DNA from: Peribacillus simplex NBRC 15720 = DSM 1321
GTDB lineage: Bacteria; Bacillota; Bacilli; Bacillales; DSM-1321
Assembly (NCBI RefSeq): GCF_002243645.1
Contig: NZ_CP017704.1
Location: forward strand, 659,501 to 723,500
Direction: 5' to 3'
DNA length: 64,000 nt
Below the pieces are notes generated by a model. The model searched no databases. It saw nothing but the letters and a program-made list of their open reading frames with translations, and had not been told where the DNA came from. The position numbers were made by a program, and so were the translations under genes. Positions 53,643 to 63,057 of this stretch are shown piece after piece (position 1 is the first letter of the stretch; every line of letters begins with the position of its first letter).

Positions 53643-54467
53643 TTAACTATTTTCTGGTTTCCAAGATGAAAAGCGTCTTTCAATAATGCCTAATAATGAA
53701 GTAAGAATGATTCCCGTAATGGTAATGACCAACACTCCAACAAACATACGATCTGTTTGTAGATTTTGACCATTGCTTGTCAATTGATATCCGATACCAG
53801 CTGTCGAAGCGAATAATTCACCTACAACTACAGCAATTAATCCTTGACCAATACCTAAGCGAATACCGTTTAAAAGGAATGGTACCGTCGAAGGCAAAGC
53901 AATTGTTTTAAAAATCTGAAATTCACTTGCACTAAATGTTCTTGCTGCTTTTATTAAGTTTTGATCTAATGTTAACATAGCTTTTTGAGCGCTCATCACT
54001 ATTGGAAAGAAGGCCATCAAAAATACTATAACAATTTTTGATGCTGGTCCTATTCCGAATGCAATTATGATCACTGGTAAAAGAGCGACTTTAGGAGTTA
54101 CATATAATCCTGAAATGAAAGGGTTAACTACTGCATTAAAATTAGAATTCCAGCCCGATAACACACCAATTGGAATTCCAATAAGTATTGCTAAAACAAA
54201 GCCTGCAACAAATTCGTAACCACTTACTTTCATATTTTCCCAAAAAGAAATTTCTTGGACCATTAAAACTGCCGCTTGTGCAATTTCAATTGGTGAGCTA
54301 ATAAACAATGGATTTATCCATTCATTTTGAGAGGCAACTTCCCAAAGCAACAGGAATATTAAAACAGAAGCAACACTGATAAAAAATGACTTCTTTTCTT
54401 TTTTTATTTTCTTCGCCTTTTTTATCTTGTGCTTTGATTGTGTAAGTTGGATAGTACCCTTTGTCAT
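53643..54467 (-). CDS. ABC transporter permease (nitrate/sulfonate/taurine family)
   Basis: Membrane subunit of 274 residues with about six helices. After a basic N-terminus (KIKKAKKIKKEKK) come helix 1 and the family block YEFVAGFVLAILIGIPIGVL. The permease coupling motif EFQIFKTIALPSTVPFLLNG and GELFASTAGIGYQLTSNGQN follow, as in SsuC/TauC/ThiX-type permeases. It is the last gene of a binding protein - ATPase - permease operon. An intact counterpart of the decayed permease at 22.5 kb. AAAGGAGA precedes the ATG. Confidence 0.92.
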   Translation of the reverse strand: MTKGTIQLTQSKHKIKKAKKIKKEKKSFFISVASVLIFLLLWEVASQNEWINPLFISSPIEIAQAAVLMVQEISFWENMKVSGYEFVAGFVLAILIGIPIGVLSGWNSNFNAVVNPFISGLYVTPKVALLPVIIIAFGIGPASKIVIVFLMAFFPIVMSAQKAMLTLDQNLIKAARTFSASEFQIFKTIALPSTVPFLLNGIRLGIGQGLIAVVVGELFASTAGIGYQLTSNGQNLQTDRMFVGVLVITITGIILTSLLGIIERRFSSWKPENS

Positions 54468-54487
54468 ATTATTCTCCTTTCACCTTA

Positions 54488-55309
54488 TTATTTTTCTTTA
54501 TTATCGAAACCTTGTTTTGAAGATTCCTGTTCAATAATGGACCATATATGATCTACAAACTCTAAAAATTCTGGGCTCCGCTTCACATGGAGATCTCTCG
54601 GTCTAGGTATATCAACATCCACAACCTCCACTACACGTCCTGGTCTTGCCCCAAAAACAAAAACTCTATCAGCTAAAAATACCGCTTCATCAATTTGGTG
54701 TGTAATAAAAAGACTTGTCTTTTTTGTCTCATCCCATATTCTAAGTAACTCACCTTGCATAAATTCCCTAGTTTGTGCGTCCAATGCCGAAAATGGTTCA
54801 TCCAATAATATCAATGACGGGTTTACCGTTAATGCTCGAGCCAAGTTTACCCTTTGCTGCATCCCCCCTGACAATTCGTGGGGATAATGATTTTCATAAC
54901 CTTTTAAACCGACCATTTCAATAAATTCTTTGGCCTCTTTCTTTTTCTTTGCGGTTACTTGCTTTAATAGTTCAACTCCATAGAGAACATTTTCCAAAAC
55001 TGTTCTCCATGGTAATAGACTCGGGTTTTGGAAAACCATTGCCCTGTCTTTGCCGGGTCCATCAATTTTTTGCTGATCTAATAGAATTTCTCCCTTACTT
55101 GGCTTTAGTAATCCAACTACAGTATTTAAAAAAGTGGTTTTTCCACAGCCGCTTGGCCCAACAATACATATAAATTCACCATCTTTAATATTTAAGTTAA
55201 TATTCTGTAGGGCAATCACTTCTGCACCAGTTTTATTATTTACGTAAGTAACGTCTAAAAAACGAGTAGACAATTTGAAATTTTCCAGTTGTGCATTTTC
55301 CATCTTCAT
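54488..55309 (-). CDS. ABC transporter ATPase (SsuB/TauB-like)
   Basis: ATP-binding subunit of 273 residues. Walker A GPSGCGKTT, Q-loop MVFQNPSLLPWRTV, signature LSGGMQQR, Walker B LILLDEPFSALD and the H-loop Lys-Thr-Ser-Leu-Phe-Ile-Thr-His stretch are all intact. The sequence resembles SsuB/TauB/NrtD-class ATPases. The ATG 6 nt after AGGGAG was preferred to one two codons upstream. It powers import with the permease encoded 20 bp downstream and the binding protein encoded upstream. Confidence 0.93.
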   Translation of the reverse strand: MKMENAQLENFKLSTRFLDVTYVNNKTGAEVIALQNINLNIKDGEFICIVGPSGCGKTTFLNTVVGLLKPSKGEILLDQQKIDGPGKDRAMVFQNPSLLPWRTVLENVLYGVELLKQVTAKKKKEAKEFIEMVGLKGYENHYPHELSGGMQQRVNLARALTVNPSLILLDEPFSALDAQTREFMQGELLRIWDETKKTSLFITHQIDEAVFLADRVFVFGARPGRVVEVVDVDIPRPRDLHVKRSPEFLEFVDHIWSIIEQESSKQGFDNKEK

Positions 55310-55331
55310 TATCATCTCCCTTCTATTCTAA

Positions 55332-56390
55332 TTATTTTTTAAAAGCCTCTTCTATATAACTATTTGTCCAAATAACATCTTCAGTTGTATCCTGTTTAGT
55401 AGAAACGCCTGATAACTTGCCAAATTCAACTAATGGATCCTGGGCATTATCCCAAGCTTCTTGATTCATTTCTCCATAGCCTTTAAAAGTGTCTTTCAAT
55501 CCGATTATAGATTCCTCTAGAATATCAACATCAATTCCATCAAAATAAGATTCGATTGATTCCGCTGCCTCTCTTGGATTATTACGTGTAAATTCCATAC
55601 CTTTCCCAATTGCCCGAACTACTTTCAAAGATGTTTCGTGATTTTCTTCTAAGTATTCTTTTTTAGCAAAAACAGCTTCCCAGACCATATTCCCATACAT
55701 TGGCTCTTCACTTGTATTGATTACAATTTCACCAACATCTTTACTTTCCGCTTGTAAACCCATTGGTGGTGATGCTATACCCCCGTCAACAATCCCCTCC
55801 TGCATACCGCCAATCTTCGAACCATCACCTGCCAATTTAACGGTTTTAAGAGTATCAGGATCCACACCATGTAATTGCATTAAATAACGAGTGTATACAT
55901 CTCCAGAATCACCAACAAGGTTTGTACCAATAGTTGCGCCATTTAATGAAGCAACTCTATCTTCAAATGATGAGTCTTTAGAAACACTCTTTTTCTTTTG
56001 ATATTGTTTAGAGAGAGTAATTTGATAGGTTAGCGCCGAATTTAAAGATTGAATCGCCAATAAATCTTCACCTTTGTCAAGAGGAGTAAACATACTTCGA
56101 GGACCTGAGACCGCAAATTGAGCTTCACCTGATAATACAGAAGCAATTACTTGTGCTCCACCACCACCAGATACAATCTCAGCTTCAATTCCTTCTTTTT
56201 CAAAAAATCCTTGCTCAATGGCTACATATAAAGGGGCAACTGACAATAACCGTGCAGGTTCTGTAAAAGTAAGCTTGACCGCTTTCCCTCCTGAATTCCC
56301 CTTATTTTCTGTAGTTGTTTCGTCACTTGAACTGCATGCAGATACCATAAAAACCAAACAAAGTAGAACCAATAATTTATTCTTAAACAT
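55332..56390 (-). CDS. ABC substrate-binding lipoprotein (NMT1/SsuA-like)
   Basis: Solute-binding lipoprotein of 352 residues. The lipobox VFMVSACSSS marks the lipidated Cys (about 19), followed by a Ser/Thr/Gly-rich linker. The periplasmic-binding fold type II starts VKLTFTEPARLLSVAPLYVA and has IVSGGGGAQVIASVLSGEAQ, the phosphate/sulfonate-like pocket of the NMT1/SsuA family. Candidate substrates are sulfonates, taurine, nitrate or pyrimidine precursors. No TPP-riboswitch or sulfur-regulatory element was recognised upstream, so the substrate stays open. First gene of the operon. Confidence 0.92.
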   Translation of the reverse strand: MFKNKLLVLLCLVFMVSACSSSDETTTENKGNSGGKAVKLTFTEPARLLSVAPLYVAIEQGFFEKEGIEAEIVSGGGGAQVIASVLSGEAQFAVSGPRSMFTPLDKGEDLLAIQSLNSALTYQITLSKQYQKKKSVSKDSSFEDRVASLNGATIGTNLVGDSGDVYTRYLMQLHGVDPDTLKTVKLAGDGSKIGGMQEGIVDGGIASPPMGLQAESKDVGEIVINTSEEPMYGNMVWEAVFAKKEYLEENHETSLKVVRAIGKGMEFTRNNPREAAESIESYFDGIDVDILEESIIGLKDTFKGYGEMNQEAWDNAQDPLVEFGKLSGVSTKQDTTEDVIWTNSYIEEAFKK

Positions 56391-56595
56391 ATAACTTACC
56401 TCCCTAAATCTTTTTCTACTTAATTCCTAACTTCGAGAACACAATAAAAAATTGTCCATTAGACATCAATATTTCCTCCTTTTTTTGTTTTATATACGAA
56501 ACTTAATTTCATATACATATCAATTCTAAATCAGCTGTCCCATTATGGTCAATTGTAATTTTGGAAAATTTAGATAATTCAGTGGATTCCCGTAC
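56391..56595. other. Gap upstream of the ABC importer operon
   Basis: A-T-rich; contains the operon promoter region. I looked for S-box, T-box and TPP signatures and saw none. Confidence 0.4.
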
Positions 56596-56630
56596 AAAAA
56601 AACACTCATTTAGAATCATTGAGTGTTAGG
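56596..56630 (-). terminator. Terminator-like hairpin in the 56.4-57.3 kb gap
   Basis: AACACTCA and TGAGTGTT pair and run into TTTTTTTG on the minus strand. It is a second stop behind the glycosidase operon, or the end of an unseen transcript. Confidence 0.65.
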
Positions 56631-56880
56631 TTCATTCGGATTGATATATGGAATATGCAAATGGAGATCGATTACCCCGTTAGATATAATCGCTTTTTTT
56701 ATATTTACTTATAGTGCAAAATAAGTGTAAAATAACTCCTAATGTGACACATAAAACATAACCGTATGCAAAAGTGTCCTTTTACGAACAAAGAATGAAT
56801 GTTTCTTCATAACTGGGTTTAATCTTCTGACTTACACCTACAAGAATTAACCTATGATCAAGCTGTTAATTTTAGGAAAT
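56631..56880. other. Spacer without visible gene
   Basis: A-T-rich, no ORF with start signals and no structured element that I could support. Confidence 0.4.
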
Positions 56881-56883
56881 AAA

Positions 56884-56920
56884 ATTAACTCCCAGCATAC
56901 TAGAGGCTAGGAGTTAAATT
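56884..56920 (-). terminator. Terminator of the glycosidase/uronate operon
   Basis: TTAACTCC-TAGC and GC-TGGGAGTTAA form a near-perfect stem; T-rich sequence follows on the minus strand. It lies some 370 bp beyond the GH31 stop. Confidence 0.6.
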
Positions 56921-57293
56921 TCATTCTTTATTTTTGATCCTTATCATATGGATATTCCAGTGAGATACCTCTTTTTAAGGCTGATTGTTCATCAATCTAA
57001 TTTCATGATACATAGCATTCGATAGGAATTCTTTTTCTATGTTCTTATGTACTTCATAAAAGAAATTGAATAACCATTAAAATAATCGCCGTAGACCAGT
57101 CACTTCAAAAAGCAATAATATATACTGACTAGAGCAAAATAAAGGGCCAATTTGGGTTATTGTAGGAAAATCAAAAAGATAAAGTTCAAAAAGATGCCGG
57201 TAGGCATCCAAATAAAAAAACGAAATATAAACTCATAATCGTTATAAGAGGATGATAAACTTTAGATTGTTTGATAAAGTATTCAGCGAAAAT
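56921..57293. other. Spacer downstream of the GH31 gene
   Basis: About 370 bp of A-T-rich sequence without supported features. Confidence 0.4.
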
Positions 57294-59696
57294 CTAGTTT
57301 AATTTATAATTAAAATTGCCTTTATCACGGTCCTGTTCTATTCCATTGACGATTAATTTTCTCTGTTCATTTTCTGGGAGGTGGAATGTGACCTGATCAT
57401 ATGGCAATTTATAGGATCCTTTCTTATGAATTGTCACTTGAATCTCACTTTCTTCAGCTTCCATTTCAACATTAATGTAGGCAAATGTATGCATATAGTT
57501 GTTTGTTAAACCATCATCTTCATATAATTTGTAAGAGGACTTTCCTATTCCTTTAGAAGGAAATAATAAAAATCCCCTTTCATCCTCTTTCTTAGTTGCA
57601 AAAGTGGCTTCTGCTTGATTAATTGGAAGTATTGATCCTGCTTTGGCTAGTAATGGCGTATAAGATAAAGGCGCTGGAATTACAACTGTTTGCCCTCCTT
57701 CATACCATTTTCCCGTATGAATGTCATACCACCCATCAGGATTCTTAGGTAAATAAACTTCCCGCTCTCTCTTCCCCTTTTCGACAACAGATGCAACCAA
57801 GAGTGACTCGCCTAGCATAAAGTCATCGTTTTCTTCAAAGGTAGTTTCATCATGTTCAAAATCGTAAAACGTCGGTCGGATGATAGGCTGATAGTTATCA
57901 TAGGCTTCGTGCAGAGCAGTATATAGATATGGAATGATCTTTGTTCTAAATTTAATCAATGCGCTGATCGATTCCAGTGTTTCAGGATACATCCAAGGTT
58001 CATTAACTGTTTGGTCGTCATTCCAAGAATGTATAGTGAACCTTGGATGAACAATTCCATTTTGCACCCATCTCACAAACAACTCCGGTTCAGGAGCAGG
58101 ACCCGAAAATCCTCCTACATCATGGCCAAAATTGTAAATACCTGATAAGCTTAGCCCTATTCCCATCTTAATGTTGAATTTCAATGTTTTCCAACTGGTA
58201 CGATTATCTCCAGTCCATGTTTGCACATAACGATGCATTCCCGCAGAACCAGAGCGTGATATTAGATATGGGCGCAATTCAGGATTGTATTCTAACTGCG
58301 CTTCATAAGAAGCTTTCATCATAAGGAGGGGCTGGACCGCACGAATTAGCTCAAACTCTTTATTTTTGCCAAAGCCTTGACAAGTAGCGTCTTTGCTCCA
58401 AATTTCAAACTCATTATTGTCGTTCCAAGTTGAATCAACTCCATAATACAACAATTTTTCTTTTATTTGACTTTTCCACCAATCATACGAATCTTTGTTT
58501 GTAAAGTCTAAATAAGCGCCGATATCATCCCAAAATTGTGCCATTTCAGGTTCTTCTGTCTTACTGTTTGTTATAAACATCTTTTTTTCTTTTAACTCAT
58601 TAAATAAAGGATGATCTTTTAATAAACATGGTTTAATATTTGCACACAATCGTACATCTTTATCATGAAAATTCTGTACCATCTCTTTAGGAGACGGAAA
58701 TTTTGAACGGTTCCAATTAAACACATAACGTTTATTGCCGATTGATGTATATCCTGATGACAACTGGAACGAATCACATAAAATATCATGTTCTTCACAA
58801 AGCTTTAGGAATTTATTTAACTGCACTTGCGCATCCGGAGCATCAGTGTAACTCATTGTCGATCCAGAATAGCCTAAACTCCATTTTGGTGGAAAGATTG
58901 TTTGTCCAGTTAACCACGAAAATTTGCGAGTGACATCTTTAACTTTCGGACCTGCGATGATATAGTAATCTAAATCACCATGTTCCGCTTGATAATATCT
59001 GTATAACTCATGATAATTATCAAGCTCTGTACCTAATTCAAAAATAGAGCTTGACAAATTGTCGTAGAAAATTCCAAATGAAAATCCAGTTTTCTTCTGT
59101 CGAGTAATATAAAATGGAATATGTTTATAAAGGGGATCGCTATATTCTGCATCGTAACCCATCGCATCAATTGTCTGCATCCGATAGCGCTTTCCATGCT
59201 TATCAACTGAGCCCGTTTTTTCACCTAATCCGAAATATTGTTCATTTAAATCGCGCTTTAAATAATGAACTATGTCCTTACAAAGTGAGCCATCAAAGTT
59301 ATATGCCTGAGTTTGTCGATCATTCGCAAAGTTCTCCCACTCAGAATTCTCACGATAAAACCAGCTGATCTTAAATCCATTTAACTTCACCTGAATCTTT
59401 AAGCGTGAAGTTTCTACTATGAATTCATCATCATCTTGTCTAAATTCATAATTTGGTAGTGAAAAACCGCTTGTATCCAATCGATCACGGCCCTCCAATG
59501 GAACGTCTGCTTGTCCTGGTGCCACACTCCAGGTTTTATCAAGTTTTAATTTTTCTCCATTTGTAATTAAGATTCGAATGATGTCTTTTTCAAGCACCAT
59601 AATTTTTGCATATGTGTTTCCATCTAGTAATTTAAAGTCAAGAATATTGTTATTCTCTTTAATGAAAGTAAACTGATAGTTCTCCTTAATGCTCAT
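57294..59696 (-). CDS. GH31 family alpha-glycosidase
   Basis: Intracellular glycoside hydrolase of 800 residues. The N-terminal beta-sandwich (about 1-230) carries NEQYFGLGEKTGSVDKHGKR. The catalytic barrel has WSLGYSGSTMSYTD, the nucleophile region DSTWNDNNEFEIW and the acid/base region TWTGDNRTSWKTLKFNI, and then the C-terminal sandwiches. No signal peptide, so it acts on imported oligosaccharides. The nucleophile motif is WNDNNE rather than the WxDMNE of classical alpha-glucosidases. Linkage to uronate isomerase and a GPH symporter hints at an alpha-linked, uronate-containing substrate; this is inference. Confidence 0.9.
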   Translation of the reverse strand: MSIKENYQFTFIKENNNILDFKLLDGNTYAKIMVLEKDIIRILITNGEKLKLDKTWSVAPGQADVPLEGRDRLDTSGFSLPNYEFRQDDDEFIVETSRLKIQVKLNGFKISWFYRENSEWENFANDRQTQAYNFDGSLCKDIVHYLKRDLNEQYFGLGEKTGSVDKHGKRYRMQTIDAMGYDAEYSDPLYKHIPFYITRQKKTGFSFGIFYDNLSSSIFELGTELDNYHELYRYYQAEHGDLDYYIIAGPKVKDVTRKFSWLTGQTIFPPKWSLGYSGSTMSYTDAPDAQVQLNKFLKLCEEHDILCDSFQLSSGYTSIGNKRYVFNWNRSKFPSPKEMVQNFHDKDVRLCANIKPCLLKDHPLFNELKEKKMFITNSKTEEPEMAQFWDDIGAYLDFTNKDSYDWWKSQIKEKLLYYGVDSTWNDNNEFEIWSKDATCQGFGKNKEFELIRAVQPLLMMKASYEAQLEYNPELRPYLISRSGSAGMHRYVQTWTGDNRTSWKTLKFNIKMGIGLSLSGIYNFGHDVGGFSGPAPEPELFVRWVQNGIVHPRFTIHSWNDDQTVNEPWMYPETLESISALIKFRTKIIPYLYTALHEAYDNYQPIIRPTFYDFEHDETTFEENDDFMLGESLLVASVVEKGKREREVYLPKNPDGWYDIHTGKWYEGGQTVVIPAPLSYTPLLAKAGSILPINQAEATFATKKEDERGFLLFPSKGIGKSSYKLYEDDGLTNNYMHTFAYINVEMEAEESEIQVTIHKKGSYKLPYDQVTFHLPENEQRKLIVNGIEQDRDKGNFNYKLN

Positions 59697-59862
59697 TTGA
59701 TATCTCCTTCTCTGTGTGTATATTATAGATCAAATAGTATAAGATTAAGCTAATATCAGAGATGCTCTCTAATAGCTATTTGATGCAAGAATAAAGTACT
59801 GCCTTTAATAAAACGCATACAAAAATAATTAAGAAATTTTTTCATCACGTCTCCTCTTAGGT

Positions 59863-61266
59863 TTAGTTTAAGTCAAGCTGATTATCTTTATTTCTTTCTT
59901 TTAAGTCAGCTACAATTTTACTGTATAAATTATCTGTAAGATTATAGAAGAAAAATAGAATAATTAATCCAATAATATTGAGGGCTGCTGGAGCGAGAAA
60001 TAACAGTCCTTTAAGACCTAGCAGTGTATCTGCAGACTGTTGAATATTTGGAACATATCCAATAAGCCCTAGTGCTACCCCTGGAATAAAACCAGCGAGA
60101 GCCTGTGCAAGCTTTCTGAAGAAACTGTACGTTGAATAAACAATCCCTTCTGTACGTTCTCCTGAATTCCACTCATGATAATCAATAGAATCAGCTATCA
60201 TTACCCAAGGTAGACCAAGTGCAAACGATAACCCAAAGTTTCCCAAAGAGAAAATAGTTAAAAACGTAGCCGTACTGGTTGGCAATACAAAATTTAATAC
60301 ATCACTAGCAATGCAAACCATAAGTCCAAGCATGAAGGTATTTTTCTTACCAATTCTTTTTACCATTGTTGGAATGAACATTGAACCAACTACAGCGAGC
60401 CCAATACTTAAAAATGATAGTATTGACATAAGTTCCGGATTCTTTAAATTGTATTCTAAGTAGTACAATTGAACAGCGTTGCGAATATTGGATGAAGTAA
60501 TCATGAACAAAGCTGCTAAACACAATACAATAAGAGGTCGATTTGAAACCAATGCCTTGAATAACGTAGACAGCGGTACCTTTTCATTTTTTGGTGCTCT
60601 AATAACATTTTCTGTTGTATTGTGATAGCAAATAAGATGAAATAATATTCCGAATATTACCATTACAGATATAGCAACGATGTATCCTACTTCTTTATTA
60701 GCAAACTGAACTACAATGGGAATAACTGCCATTCCAGAAATAAGAAGTGCCATTTGACTACCAATTGCTCTAAATGAACCTAAAGATGCTCGATCAATTG
60801 GATCTTGCGTCATGGCAGCAGATAATGATCCGTACGGGATATTAACAATTGAATAAGCTAGACCAAACCCCATATAGGTGATAAACGCCCACACAATCTT
60901 CCCATTATCCGAAAAGTCTGGAGCTAAGAATGAGATGACCGTCATTAATGCCAGTGGAACAGTTCCCCATAAAATGAACGGGCGGAACTTTCCTCGTTTT
61001 GAGATATTTGTTCTTGAATCTACAAATGCACCAACACTTGTATCTGCAAATGCATCGAAAATTTTTGAAATTAAAAACACCAAGCCTCCCCAGTAAGCGG
61101 AGATTCCTAAAACATCTGTATAAAATTTCAGAAGGTATAACTGTCCCATATCAAACATAAGACCGTTACCAATATCACCAAAACCGTAAGACACCTTTTC
61201 TTTAAAAGTGAGCTTTTTAGAAGCGGTGACCGCTGTCTTTTTAACTGGATCCACTGGTAATCCCAT
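59863..61266 (-). CDS. GPH-family sugar/glycoside:cation symporter
   Basis: Twelve-helix transporter of 467 residues from the glycoside-pentoside-hexuronide family. FKEKVSYGFGDIGNGLMFDM is the standard N-terminal block, followed by SKIFDAFADTSVGAFVDSRT (cation-binding Asp region) and GKFRPFILWGTVPLALMTVI. Family members UidB, XynB and YjmB carry glucuronides, xylosides and hexuronates. It lies between the GH31 gene and uxaC, so it probably imports the glycoside or uronate that these enzymes process. AGAAGGGG precedes the ATG. Confidence 0.92.
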   Translation of the reverse strand: MGLPVDPVKKTAVTASKKLTFKEKVSYGFGDIGNGLMFDMGQLYLLKFYTDVLGISAYWGGLVFLISKIFDAFADTSVGAFVDSRTNISKRGKFRPFILWGTVPLALMTVISFLAPDFSDNGKIVWAFITYMGFGLAYSIVNIPYGSLSAAMTQDPIDRASLGSFRAIGSQMALLISGMAVIPIVVQFANKEVGYIVAISVMVIFGILFHLICYHNTTENVIRAPKNEKVPLSTLFKALVSNRPLIVLCLAALFMITSSNIRNAVQLYYLEYNLKNPELMSILSFLSIGLAVVGSMFIPTMVKRIGKKNTFMLGLMVCIASDVLNFVLPTSTATFLTIFSLGNFGLSFALGLPWVMIADSIDYHEWNSGERTEGIVYSTYSFFRKLAQALAGFIPGVALGLIGYVPNIQQSADTLLGLKGLLFLAPAALNIIGLIILFFFYNLTDNLYSKIVADLKERNKDNQLDLN

Positions 61267-61416
61267 ATAACCATCCCCTTCTTTCTCCCATATATAACCC
61301 CTGTATTGTAAACCTTTTCATAAAGAAGCAGAAATAGTGTTTATTTTAACCCTTAAGCACTATCACCCCCTTTGATGCTTGCAATATCTTTAATAAGCAA
61401 AAAGAGCATTCCTCTA

Positions 61417-62820
61417 TTAACGCTGTAAGAAGTATTTCTCTGCATTGTAATAGGAAATATTTTCAATCAGTGTTTGAAGAAGCACATTATCGTTTGGAAC
61501 CCTTCCTTGTTCTACCCATTTCCCGATTAGGTTGCATAGGATACGACGGAAATAATCATGTCTTTCATAGGAAAGAAAGCTGCGAGAATCTGTCAGCATA
61601 CCGATAAAATGACTAAGTAACCCGACGTTAGCTAAATCTTTCATTTGTTTCTCTATTCCATCAATGTGGTCGTTAAACCACCAAGCTGTACCAAACTGAA
61701 CTTTTCCTGGAACGCCTTCTTCATAAAAATTCCCCATCATGGAGGCTAATACCGGATTGTCTTTAGGATTTAAATTAAATAATACGACTCTTGGCAACGC
61801 ATCCTCTTGGTCAAGCGCATCAAGAAGATGTGATAATCCTCGTGCGATGTTTGCTTCTCCAATTGAATCAAACCCTGTATCCGAGCCCAAAAGATTTTTC
61901 ATTTTTGTATTATTATTTCGCATAGCCCCAATATGTAATTGCATCACCCATTGTTTTTGAGCGTACATTTTCCCTAGTTCTTTTAGAAGAAAAGATCGAT
62001 ACTTGATCAATTCTTCTAGTGAAAGCGACTCTCCATTCATACGTTTTGTAAAAATTGTTTCTGCCTCTGCTAGAGTTACTTTTTTATACTCCATGTAAGG
62101 AATATCGTGATCGGCTGCCCTGCCTCCATTTGCATGAAAAAAGTCAACTCGGTATTGAAGTCCTTTAATTAATTCTGCTAAAGATGTCACTCGTTGATGA
62201 ACTACTTGCTCTAGCTCCTTTAACCAATCTTGAAAAGTTGGACGTTCAATAAACAGTGCTCCATCAGGTCGAAAGGTTGGTACAACCTTTGTTTTAAACG
62301 TAGAATCATGGTTTAATAATTGGTGGTATTCAAGAGTAGATATAGGGTCGTCTGTAGTACCAATAAATTGCACATTAGATTTCTTAATAAAAGATTGAGG
62401 TGTAAACTCCGTATCTTGTAATTTTTTATTGCATTCTTCCCAAATTTCCAGCGCGGTATCGGGACTAAGTCTTTTATCAATGTCAAAAAAGCTCTTTAAT
62501 TCCATATGAGTCCAATGGTAGAGTGGATTTCCAATTAAACATGGTACCGTCTGAGACCAAGCAAAAAACTTTTCCCAATCACTAGCTTCTCCTGTTATAA
62601 AATGCTCCCCTATACCATTCATTCGCATAGTTCTCCACTTGTAGTGATCGCCTGCTAACCATAGTTGAGTAAGGTTTTCATAATGTTTATTCTCAAAAAT
62701 TTCTTTTGGATCTAAATGGCAGTGAAAATCAAAGATTGGCATTTCTTTTGCAGTATTTTTATATAAATGAACTGCTGTAGGTGTGGAAAGTAAGAAATCG
62801 TCTCCTAAAAAATATTTCAT
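61417..62820 (-). CDS. uxaC: Uronate isomerase
   Basis: Isomerase of 467 residues converting D-glucuronate to D-fructuronate and D-galacturonate to D-tagaturonate. It belongs to the amidohydrolase superfamily. The metal-binding HCHLDP motif is in MPIFDFHCHLDPKEI (about 28-42); HWTHMELKSFF, GTTDDPISTLEYH, QLHIGAMRNNNTK and GMLTDSRSFLSYERHDYFRR complete the active site. Length equals typical UxaC. AGGAGG lies before the ATG. First gene of the minus-strand operon, divergent from the ROK regulator. No downstream uxuA, uxaB or kdg genes are in the window. Confidence 0.95.
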   Translation of the reverse strand: MKYFLGDDFLLSTPTAVHLYKNTAKEMPIFDFHCHLDPKEIFENKHYENLTQLWLAGDHYKWRTMRMNGIGEHFITGEASDWEKFFAWSQTVPCLIGNPLYHWTHMELKSFFDIDKRLSPDTALEIWEECNKKLQDTEFTPQSFIKKSNVQFIGTTDDPISTLEYHQLLNHDSTFKTKVVPTFRPDGALFIERPTFQDWLKELEQVVHQRVTSLAELIKGLQYRVDFFHANGGRAADHDIPYMEYKKVTLAEAETIFTKRMNGESLSLEELIKYRSFLLKELGKMYAQKQWVMQLHIGAMRNNNTKMKNLLGSDTGFDSIGEANIARGLSHLLDALDQEDALPRVVLFNLNPKDNPVLASMMGNFYEEGVPGKVQFGTAWWFNDHIDGIEKQMKDLANVGLLSHFIGMLTDSRSFLSYERHDYFRRILCNLIGKWVEQGRVPNDNVLLQTLIENISYYNAEKYFLQR

Positions 62821-62872
62821 ATTATTTTCCTCCTAGGGGAATAAAATTAAATTTATAAGATTAAAACTCTCA

Positions 62873-62924
62873 ATGTAAACACTTTCATTTTTGGTTAATT
62901 TAATTTGTTCGATTAGTAAACTAA
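62873..62924. promoter_or_regulatory. Control region between uxaC and the ROK gene
   Basis: ATGTAAACACTTTCATT (62873-62889) matches the CcpA cre consensus except for the central CG, which reads CA. TTAGT-AA-ACTAA (62913-62924) is an inverted repeat of the kind bound by XylR-type ROK repressors. Both sit where they could control uxaC. Confidence 0.55.
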
Positions 62925-63014
62925 TTAATTATAAGAAGTAATTTATCATGTTTATAAAATTCAGTCAATTAAAATTCTTTAATTTAAGTGTCAATATTTT
63001 TCAAATGAAAATGC

Positions 63015-63020
63015 TATAAT
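63015..63020 (+). promoter_or_regulatory. -10 element of the ROK gene
   Basis: TATAAT 38 bp before the ROK start codon; the matching -35 is weak. Confidence 0.45.
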
Positions 63021-63057
63021 AAAGAACAATGTCAGTTAAGATTTGGAGGACACATTT

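Noticed and set aside
56391-57293. Riboswitch upstream of the NMT1/SsuA-type importer
   Set aside because: Neither TPP, SAM nor T-box core motifs could be found; the hairpins present read as minus-strand terminators.
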